From Dryocosmus kuriphilus (lineage: Eukaryota; Arthropoda; Insecta; Hymenoptera; Cynipidae): DNA of 64,000 nt. Where the stretch lies: positions 154,805,594-154,869,593 of the forward strand of contig CM076195.1 of NCBI GenBank assembly GCA_038277395.1, read 5' to 3'. Both the position numbers and the translations under genes were made by a program. Positions 22,001 to 34,000 of this stretch are shown here, piece after piece. Below the pieces are notes generated by a model that worked only from the letters and a program-made list of their open reading frames with translations, was not told the origin of the DNA and did not search any database. The first letter of the stretch is position 1, and each line of letters opens with the position of its first letter.

Positions 22001-25000
22001 CTCAAAATTTAAGGTAATGATGCCGGCGAGCGATAAATGCGGAAAAACTAGACGAGGCAAAACGAGGCATACCTGCTGCCTCGGTATTTCTCGTCTCGTT
22101 TTGCCTCACCTCTTTCTCGATCTCGCCTCGTTGTATCGAGCACTTCGTGCCAGATGTTGACAAAGTAGGGAAAAGTGTCTAAAGAATGCTTTTTTAGGAT
22201 GTTTCGAAGAGGAAAATTTAGAAAAAATTAAAAAATACAACTTTGGAATTGTTTAAAATATAAATTAGTATTAAACTTAATTGAGAAAACTCAAAATAAC
22301 TCGAAAATATACTTATCTTTTCTGCCTCTCTGATTTATATATTTTATTCTTATAATTGGAAAATAAATATTAATAATAAATAGTGCACATCTGGCAGTCT
22401 CGGAAAAGCCGAGGCGAGACCGGAAAAAGACAACACGGGATGAGACAAAACGAGAAAAGGCAACCCGAGGAAAGGAGTAGGGAGAACGAGGCAAGACCGC
22501 GGCGAATTCTTCAGAAAGCCGAGACTTGTCAACATTTCTTCAGATCTAAAGGAAAATTGGTAGACCTGGTAACACTGAATTCACCAAGAATTCAGATCCT
22601 TATATCGACATTTTAGATATCGATTTTTCCATGCATACGACATTTTCTACAACACATGGTCGACATAAACAGATTTTCGAGTGTACGTGAAGCAAAACCG
22701 CGGTTTTCATGCATGTGTTAAAGAAAAAAATGTTAATTAAATAAAAATATTGAAATCATTTTCTATAAATAGTAATTTTCCTATACCTTAATTATAAATA
22801 CTTCAGTCCAGCGAATGAACCTGCTTGTTCCAACATAATCGATTCCATTGTGAACCCTAATTGACGGAATTCCATCCATGGGTTTGCCATCGATGGGACT
22901 CTTTATTCTAAAAAAAACAGAACAAAAATGTTACAAAAGTTTATTAAAATAAATCTACGTTATCATAATTTTAGAATACAGTATAGACAGTTGATTGTCT
23001 TTTTCGATATCAAAGGAATAATTTTGATTGAATGGATACCTGAAGGTCAAACAGTCAACCAGCATTACTACAAAGAAGTTTTAATCAAACTTAGAGAAAG
23101 AATTCGGAACAAAATACCAGAATTGTGGTAAAAAATTTCCTGAAGGGAATTTGGCGAATGTATCGCGGATTTCGAACATAGTTTTGATTTTTTAAATACG
23201 TGGAATTCAAACATATGTTCGATTTTTGACATACGTAGATTTCGAACATATGTTCAATTCCGGACGTTCATTTTAAGCATCCAGCAACGCAATAGAGAGT
23301 ATTTCAAAAATGAAACATATGTTCAAAATACGAGATACAAACTTCCAAATTCCCTTCAAGAAGTTTTTTTATTTTCCGGAAGAGGAAGTAGTCGCAGAGG
23401 GCTAAGCCCAAATTGCGGCAGAGTTACTGAAGGTGTATACAAAAACTTTGAACTCTCGCGCTTAAAGTGAGCTTAGCATCGACTCGAACAAAAGATAAAA
23501 ATGACATAAGGAGTGGGAGCCCTCACTAAATACCCGATATTCTCCCCTTTAACCCCATCGAGCGAGTAATTAGTGAGAGTGTACTATAATATAATCTCAT
23601 TTTCAGGTTTGACCTACCCTAAATTAAAGAAAACATCATTTGCAACCCATTTGATGTTGACAACTTCATCCGGTTCAGAAGCTCCTTGACGACCACAGCC
23701 TATCGTAAAGTCCTGCATATTTTTAAGAGCAGCTTTCAAGGCCTCCATTTTTTCCGGCATTATCTGCACCATCAGTCCATCCTCAACAATACTCGACTTT
23801 GCAGAAAGTCCCATAGACGATTTTAATGCTCCATTAATAACAATAAAGCTCGCCCCGGTTACTAAAAATGATAAATAAAATGTCGGAAAATATATACATA
23901 TAAGAATTGTTTGACATATGCTTGATTTTTGAAATATTTGACATTTGAACATATGTTCGATTTTTCAGACACTCTGATTCCGAAGATATGTTTGATTTCT
24001 GAAATACGCGGAATTCCGACACACGTTCGATTTTTGACATACGCAGATTTCGAATATATGTTCGATTTTTTATATACGTGGACTTCAAACATATGTTCGC
24101 CAGCCTAAAAATTAAATTTTTTCTACCTTTTCTGGGTTTAATTTGAATGTTAATAGCCTGGGTTTGATAACTGCTTTCGTCCTCCGAATTCGTCTGAATA
24201 CAGACCAAATGTGAATCAGCTTGAACACTGAAGTTGGCTGCAAAGGCCAAGACGTGGTCGTTTGAATTATTCAAACCTTTGATAACTTGATCGTACCGAT
24301 TTTTGGGCAATCTGACTAATGTTGTTCTGTCCTGCATGTGTATCGTCAATCCTCGAACAGCAGGTAAAGTGTAAGCAAAGTTCCGAAAATCTGCAAGAAC
24401 TTTCATTATGGTGTGGCCAATTTCAAAGTAAACTGCATCCCTAAATCGTACAGAGACTAAAGGACAAGGATAGTATCGATATTCGGCACCCAGACGCAAA
24501 ACGAGACGAAGCGGAAAAACTTTTGCCCACGGAGTTTCCCACCTGAAAATATAAACAATATACATAAATGTTTGACAGTAACGTGCTACTTTAAATGCGT
24601 TACTAAGAACGTTAAATTTGTTCAGTAACGATAACGGTAACGAGTTACTTTTTTAAAAAAATAAAGGTAACGTTAACGCTAACTTTTTTTAAAAAATGAC
24701 GAAAATTTATTTTTGAAATACGTGGATTTCGAACATGCTTTCGATTTTTGACACGCAGATTTCAAATATATGTTAGATTTTTGACATACGCAGATTTCGA
24801 ACATATGTTCCATTTCGGACGTTCATTTTAAACATCCAGCAACACAAAAGAGAATTGCAAAATATTTTTGTATAATCAAAAAATAAAAATACTTTCTCTT
24901 ATAAAGTATAGATATATATAAAAATTGAAATTTCCGGTCTTTTTATAGAATTCCTGTTTTTTTATTAAATTCCCGGTCATTTCCCGGTCAATTATTTCGA

Positions 25001-28000
25001 TTTTCCCGGTCATCTAAGAGTAACTAATATTTCCCCCAAAGCGGAAATACGCGGATTTTGAACATATGTTTGATTTTTGAAATACGCGGATTTCGAACCT
25101 ATGCTCGATTTTTGACATACGCGGATTTCGAATATATGTTAGATTTTTTATATACGCGGATTTGGAACATATGTTCGCCACCCTAAAAATGAAATTTTTT
25201 CTACCTTTTCTGGGTTTAATTTGAATGTTAATAGCCTGGGTTTAATAACTGCTTTCGTCCTCCGAATTCTTCTAAATACGCGTTACTTTTATTCAGAAAG
25301 AGTAACGGTAACGTCTTATTATCTTTGATTGGTAACGTGTCAAACACTTATTACCATTTATTGTTTAAATAAAAGCAGGACGCACCTATGAACCAAGAGA
25401 CCAACAAGAAAAGGAGCTGGAGGGAGAACGATTTTCTGTAGACACTGGAGAGTTTGACGGATGAAAAGAAATCCTGCGTGTTCTCGAGATCCTAATAAAT
25501 TTCCATTTTGATGAATTGACATGTCGTATTCGATTATCGTATTTCCTATAATAATATTAAAATAACATACATTTAGAATACAATAATTTGAATTTAACTT
25601 GAGAGATAATTATTATTTTACATCAAGTCATCACCTTTTGTTGCCTCCACATACATCTGATTGATATGTATGAGAACGTCCTTTGGAATCTGAGTTTCGT
25701 CAGGCAAGGTCTCTATCAAAAAAATAACTTCATCCTGTCCCACACAAGCAAGACCCTTTGAAGTGATATTCCAGCATATCCTATTAACGCAGCAACTCAC
25801 TGAAAATAAATAAATATATCAATATTACATGAACCAGTGTAAAATTCAAATTTTCGATTTTTGAAATACGCGGATTTCGAACGTATGTTCAATTCAAAAC
25901 GTTTATTTTAAACAACCAGCAACACACTAAGACAAAAAATTTCAAAATATTCCTTTGTGATGGAAAAATAAAAATACTTTCTCTGATAAAGTGTAGATAT
26001 ATTTAAAAATTTAAATTTCCTGTTTTTAGATAGAATTCCCGTTTTTTAAAATTAAATTCCCGGTTATTTCCCGGTCAATTTTTTCAAGTTTCTCGATCAT
26101 CTAAGAGTAACTTATATTTCCCGAAAAGCAGAAATACGCGGATTTCGAACATATGTTTGAGTTTGGAAATACGCGGAATTCGAACATTTGTTCGACTTTT
26201 GATATATGCGGATTTCGAACATTTGTTCGATTTTTGATATATGCGGATTTCGAACATATGTTCAATTCCGGACGTTCATTTTTAACACCCAGCGACACAA
26301 TAGAGCAAACTATTGCAAAATATTTTTTTATAATGGAAAAAAATACTTTCCTGATAAAGTAGAGATATATTTAAAAATCCAAATTCCTTGTTTTTGGACA
26401 GAATTCTCGTTTTTTCATTAAATACCCGGTCATTTCCCGGGTTTTTCCCGGTCAATTTTTTCAATTTTTCCAGTCATCTAAGAGTAGCATACATTTCCTG
26501 GAAAGCGGAAATACGCAGATTTCGAACATATGTTCGTATAGTGCTGTGATATTTAGAATTTTGTCTTTTATGGTATTGAAATAACCTCAAAGTGCGTCGG
26601 AGCTTGAACTGTGCACCACTCTGAATTCGCTTGTTTTGTATCTATGTTATGAAATCAAACGCAACCAAGGAACCTAAGGACAAACAAGCTAAATCTGACA
26701 TCTTCTGTTGCGGATGCATGTGTCCTGTAGTGGACGTATTTTGCTGTCCGACGTGTAAGACTCTCTATCATCAATCTTGTGCGGGTTGTCAATAAAAATG
26801 ATATCGCACATTACAGATACATTACAATTCTTAGTAAAATTCCGAAAATCTTTTAGAGTATTGTTCATGATAAGTTATCTACAGCATCAGCTATCATGAT
26901 TATCGATGAGCAGCATGGCTTTAGGAAAGGGAGATCCACTACTACAAACTTCTGTATTTACGCTGATTATCTCGTAAATAGCACTCAAGCTGGTCTGCAA
27001 GTAGATGCTATTTATACTGATTTTACTAAAGCGTTCGATAAGGTGAATCATCTTATTCTTGTGTCAAAGCTCAGGGCTCTGGGTATATCGAATAACAAGC
27101 TTTCCTGGCTATCGAGCTATATGATAAATAGAACGCTATCCGTTGGAGTAAATGGTCGTTTCTCCAGACTATTTCTGGAATTTTCTGAGTACCCCAGGGT
27201 TCACACCTTGGTTCCCTGATGTTCCTCTTATATTTCAATATCTGCAAAATAATAAAGTCTTGTTTCTTCTTATTATTCGCTAACGATCTCAAACTGTATA
27301 GAGCCATACACGCTCTCTTTCGGACTGCATGGAACTGTAAGGCGACCTCGACCGTCTCCAAGTGTTGTGCACTCTGAATGGAATGTAACTTAACGTGAAA
27401 AAGTGTGCGGTCCCAGCGTTTACCAGGAGAAAAGTGTCATTGAATTATCACTACATTATAGGAGACGAAGACTAGGGTTACGGGAGTGCGGAACCTGGGT
27501 CTCTATATTCATCATTATCTTATGATGAACAAATCTCGGACGCTACCAGGAAATCTCATAGAACTCTGGGTTTTGTTAAAAGGAATGCTTCCAAATTCAG
27601 AAACCCTCTCACACTGAAATTTTTATACTTCACGTTCGTCAAACCTATCTTAGAACACGCCTCCGTAATTTGGGCTCCACTATACATGGTACATGAAATT
27701 AGGCTCAAAAGAGTTCAAAACCTTTTTTTTGCGCTTTGCGTCTAGGCAAATGGGAATGCCCATAAATAGACGTGATCGCGACTATAGCGGAATCAGAACA
27801 TTACTCAACATTCCAAAAATTACCGCTAGGTTTTACTCGCAGATTTAAGCTTTCTTTTCAGCGTCTTAAACAACAACGTCGACTGTCCGTAGCTTCTTTC
27901 CCGAATCAACCTGCATGCACCTAACAAATTACTGAAGAATAGCACCTTATTCAGTCCACCTTATCATCGCACTAATTACGGTAAAAACTCTGTACTGTCC

Positions 28001-31000
28001 AGAATATGTAGTGAGACTAATTTGCTGTGTGACGGTATCGACTTCTTCGACAATTCCACCACACAATTCAAATTAACTGATAAAAACCTGATTCAAATTA
28101 TAAAATAACGCAGCCAAGGTGAATGCGATTTTTATCGACTGTTTAGCTTACTGAACTAGATTATATTACTTTTAGTACTACTTACAGTTAATTATTTTTA
28201 TATATGCATAGAGGTTTCGATTGATGGCAAACATCACTGGAGGCTCGCACTCGTTCCTCAAAGAAGCGAGCAAACTGTTTTGATCCAGAACATCGTGGTA
28301 GGTTATCTCTAAACAAATAAAAATTTCCTCTTTTCATACATGTTCAAATTGTACAGTTTTCTATTAAATATTATTATTATTATTATCTTTGAATGTATTC
28401 TTACGTCCTTTGTGAATAGTAACAGTGGGCGGCAATGCATTCACATCCTGAGGAATGTAACTGTTTGTATTTGGATCCAAAGGTGTGAGATTCTTTTTGG
28501 TGATATGGCAAGAAGGCAATCCGGAAGCCGAAATTCTTTTACTTCCAGTCTTTTTCGATGACGGCGGTTTTAGGTCCCAGGAGTCTAGCTCTGTTAGGTC
28601 ACAGCCAGGCCTTATTCCTGTGTTTTAGTGAGATGTGTGGTTTAAAAAGAAAAAAAACGGGAAGGACGACACTGCGAAACACTTAATGTTCCATCAGGGA
28701 GAAAAATAAAGAGGGAAACTTGTTTCTGATTTAGGCTTAAAGAAAAATGAATAACATAAACACAGAGTTGAAAATTCTTTTTCACTCTCCATTACTTAGA
28801 TTTGAAGACACCGAATGTAGATACAAATTGGGGTCAATTATTTGGTAAATTAAAAAACCAAAAGTAGACAAAAGCTAGACGGAAGGAACTGGTATGGTAA
28901 AAGTCACTAAAATTCTAAAGTTGTGCACAATATTGATTGTCTTTTTTATTCAAACATCTTTTATCTATGCTGTTCGTTCCAAATGGCATAGCTGCCACAA
29001 TCACACGCTTTTAGATAATCTGGTAGGTCCCACTACCACGACATTTGTAGCTGATCCTCTTTTGATTCGTGTCATAACCAAATTCCTTTAGCTTCTGTAT
29101 TATGGGGTTACCCCTAGTTGTAATTTTCAAAAAATCGATTTTTTCTTTTTTATATTTGCTTAAAGTATGTCATTCTGAAAATGCGTCCTATAAGTTTTAA
29201 GTTGATCCAGCAAAAATTGACTGAGATATATGACCTTGAAGGATATGTGCGTTAGATCGTTTCAGTCGAATAAATAAATAAATAAATAAATTCCTGCTCG
29301 GATTTCTCTGGCAGAAAACCGCGCGGCAGAGAATACTCGCGATGGAAGATTGCTTCGCAGACAACAAATCAAATTTATTTTTTGGAATCGGCAACTTCAG
29401 CAGAAGTTCTACTTTATGGGCCTGGAATAGACGATTCAATGTAAGTAACTTCAAAAACTTTAAACGCGTTTTTCTCAAAATGACGTTTCTCAAGTCGGTG
29501 ACACAAATTACTCGAAAACTACTGAATCGATTTTATTCAAACTTTGTAGGCTTTTTTAACATATAAAAATCTAGTCTGTAATCGATGATTTTTTTTTTTA
29601 AACAAATACTTTTTTTTACATAGCCAAAAAACAATCGCTTTTTGCAGTAAAAATTAAACTCTTGACTTTGATCGGCCGCCATTTCGTTCCAGATTTTTTT
29701 TTCTTCTTATGCTTCGATTAAAGACTAGATAATCTTATAATTTAACTAAATCCGTATCATTTTTGTATTTCGGATCATCCAGACTTGCGAAAAACGTATC
29801 ACCGCAAACCGGTTTTTCCAAGCGAAGTCCTGAGCTATAACCTTCTATTTGCAAAATAATAGATAGATATTTTTTATTGAAAATTAACGAAAATTACTAT
29901 TAGAGTATGCACTTTAACATAATAAGTAATTTGTTCAAAAAATTTTAGCGGTTTCCTTGCAAAAAATTCTTTAAAAAGACCTATTTTTTCAAGGTACAAC
30001 TAGGGGTAACCCCTTATGAATCCTACTATACTATAGGGTATTTGTAGCTCATCCTTTTAGGATAGGTATCGCCTTATATCTTATGGTTGGCACTACCAGG
30101 TGGTGGAGGAGGAGGAGCAGGAGGAGGAGGAGGAGGAGCAGGAGGAGGAGGAGGAGAAGGAGCAGCAGGAGGAGGAGGAGGAGAAGTAGCAGTAGTACAT
30201 GGTGACCAATTGGACATTTTTATTCTCCTCTTTCTTCTCCGCACAAGGCTGCGTCACCGGGCCCGACGCCGTCATGTAATGCTTGAGTTCGTCTCAGATT
30301 GGGTCTTGTGTACAACGAATGCAGAACAAACCAAGCCAACGAAACGTCGCTTTTGATTACTTTTGTTTTTTAATTTATCAAATAATTGCCCCCAATTTTG
30401 ATTGACATTCGGTTTCTTAAAAAATAAATATACTTATAAATAATAAAAAATAAAGAAAATATAACTAAAAAAATGAAAGTGTACTTGTGTGTAAAGTGAT
30501 TATCGTCTTTCCTTACTACAATACTTGCAACTCTTCAAGATTCACTTTGAAATCAATTTATACTTTTAAAAAATAATCTAGCAAAGACTATCGATAACTC
30601 CATGTTACAAGAACCTTTCAATTTTTAAGAAAAAAAAAAAAAGCATTATCAATTAAAAATAATACAATTACTATCATTCAAAGAAAAGCAATTTTCAAAA
30701 ATAATTCAGAAAAAAAACTCTTAAAAACTAAAATTTTCTTCCTGCCTGCTCAATAGAAAAAGAAAATTTTACAATAATCAATCAATAATTAATTGCTCAA
30801 CGCCTTGAGAATTGTAAAGGCAGAGTAGTTTAATTTTTAACTAAAAAAATCAATTTTTAACAAAATAGTTCAAATCTGAACTAAAAAAAAAATTTTTAAT
30901 ACAAAAGTTCAATTTCCACATGAGAAAGATGAATTATTATTTTTTTAAATTGATTTTTAGCCAAACAGTTGAACTTTTCAAAAGAAAAAAACATGATTTT

Positions 31001-34000
31001 TCAATCAAAGATGAACTTTTAACAAAATAATTGATTTAAAAAAAAAATAGTTAAATTTTCAAGTAAAAAAGATGAGTTCTCGACCAAAAATATAACAGTT
31101 GAATTTTCAACAAACAAAAAAATTAAGTTTCAACCAAAATACATATTTGAATTTTTCATTACAAAAGTTACGTTTTCAAACAAATAAAACGAATTTTTAA
31201 TAAAAAATAGTTATATTTTCAACATCAAAAATTGATTTGCAACGGAATATGTTAATTCTTAACTGAAAAAGGCCAATTTTTACCAAAATAGGTGAATTAT
31301 TAAGATGATAGTTGAATTTTTAACCCAAAATTTAAAAAATAACTGTTTTTGATTGAAAATTAATTTTTGTTTATTTGAAAATGTAAATTTTTTAATGAGA
31401 AATTCAAATATTAGGTTAAAAATTGATTTTTTTTTTTGTGGAGAATATCACTATGAGAGAATTAAAATTAATATGAGCACCACTCAACAATTTTGTTGAA
31501 AATTCGTTTTTTAGTTTTAAAATTATTATAATTTTTTAAATTCAATTATTATATTTTTGAAAAAAAAAAAATCATTTGTAGATCTCTTCCTCTATCGTTG
31601 ATGTTTGTCCTCCCTAAGAGGACCTCATCTCTGATGTTTAACTAATTGTTTAAACAGAGTTTATTGTTTATTTTCTATGAAGAACAACTCTATTTCTGTA
31701 TATTTTTAGAAGTACTTTATATTTCGTTTTTACTTGAACTAGAATTTTGAGTGGCCACCTGAAAACACAGACAGCTTTTGACGCGAAAAATGTAGACGTC
31801 CACCCAAAATGGTTCTTTTGACATGGAGGTGTCGGTGTACTATAAACAAAAATACTAGAAGAATTCATTGTATTAAAGTATATATTTATGATTTGAGACG
31901 TATGAAGTTTAAAAAAAAAACTTGTTTTTACCATCGCTAAACATGACAGATTTTTGACCCTCAGATCGTTGTTTTGAGCTGCCTTCTCGTTTCAGGACTC
32001 CCACTGGAACCATGACGGTTGGAGGTGGAGGCATACCACCAACTAACTGTTGCAAAGGTGGTATTGTTGAACAATACTCCATCGGATTATTTGGATTAGG
32101 CTGTCTCCCCTATAACCATTTGTCGAATACTCTCAACTTATGCTTAATTTGACTATCGCGCGAAAACGCATCACACAATTCAGAAAAGGTCAATTTCTTT
32201 AGACTCTAAACTTGTAACTCTCGTGGCAAACTTTCCATTGTAATGTTATATCGTCGTAGTGCAACAGAATCTACTGCAGTTTCCAAAGGTTCACCATGCA
32301 GTATGCAATCAACAGAAAGAAATTAAAAAAAAGACCGCGAGTCCAAAAATCTAGCATATGGTGTAATACTCACAAAACTCTAAAGACCACGTATATGAAA
32401 TTGATTTCCATAACTTTAAAACTCAATGATACCTAATTCTGCATTCATAAGAATAACACAGCCCCACAAAAAAAAAAAAATTTCTGTGCACGTGACCAGA
32501 CCACCATATCTATATGTTTTTGGGGTCGCTGAGTCCGAATCCGGGGTCCGTTTTTCTCCATCAGGTCAGGGTCAAGGTCATTTCAAGGTCAAATCAAGAT
32601 TATTCCACGATGTGGACCAAGATGCCGTTTTTGTATGTTTTTGAGGTCTCTGAATCCGAGATCTGTTTCTCTATCAGGTCAGGGTCAAGGTCATTTCAAG
32701 GTTAAATCGAGGAAAAAGCCTGTGAACAGACACAATTACTACATCTATACGTTTTTGGGGTCGCTGAGTCCGAATCTGGGGTTCGCCTTTCTCCATCAGG
32801 TAAGGGTCAATGTCATTTCAAGGATAAATCGAGGAAAACCCCTGTGAACAGACACAACTACCACATGTATACGTTTTTAGGGTCGCTGAGTAAACAGAGA
32901 CAGACATTATAACTATATGTATCATCGATTTAGAAAATATCGAGAACCTTTATTTATCTATTGTTTTGTATGGTATCTTACTCTTTTCTTTTTAAATGAT
33001 CGTACAAGTGACTCTCTTTTACGCTTGACTCCTTTTTTATTACTTTCTCTCTTCAATGACCAGCAGTAATCAGCCATCATGTTCACATCCCACCGTCCTT
33101 GATATCTTTTTTCCATTTTCTTGATATCTTGGTGGAACCTGTCTCCCTGCTCCTCACTGAAATCCCCTAGATTCTGTGGGAAGTAACCTATATGTGAATG
33201 CAAATAATGTAATTTTGAATTCATCAAACATCCTAGTTCCTTATAGTTTTCCAACATTCGATCCACTATTTTCTTGTACTCTACGCTTTTATTATTCCCA
33301 AGAAAATTTTGTACAACTTCTTTAAAATTGACCCATGCTGCTCTTTCTTTGTCAGCCATTACAAGAACGAACTCATTATCTTTTAACAATTCACGTATTT
33401 GTGGTCCATCAAAGATACCTTCATTAATTTTTGCATCACTGAGTTTAGGGAATTTTTTCTTCAAATATTTAAAGCACTCTCCTTCTTTATTTCAGGCTTT
33501 TACATATTGCTTCATCAAGCCGAGTTTGATGTGGAAGGGTGAAAGCAATACCTTACTGCGATCAACCAGTGTTTCGCGTACAATATTAGCAGAACCAGCC
33601 TCGAAAGAGTTTCTGTTCGGCCATATCTTCGTTATATAGTGCTTCTTGCGATCTATGCTGTCCCATAAACACAAAAAACAAGGATATTTCGTATTTCCAG
33701 ATTGTTGTCCTAACAGTATAGTTAAAATCTTAAGATCTCCGCAAATAAGCCAGTTATGCTCAGAATATTTTATTGTTTCTAAAATGAATTTCATCGTACT
33801 ATATTCTTCTTTTAGTACGGTTGAATGAGCTATGGGAATTGAAGCAAAAACATTAGTGTTATGAAGTAATACTGCCTTCAGACTTGTAGTGGAGGAGTCT
33901 ATAAATAGTCTCCATTCATTGTCTTTATAGATTCCTATCTGGAACTCATTCATTAACCCTTCCACATTATTGCAATACACTAATGAAGGTTCCCCTATCA

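Noticed and set aside
30087..30356. Gly/Ala-rich protein at the GGA tract
   Set aside because: The frame is created by (GGA)n, lies inside a Sara intron and has no recognisable domain.
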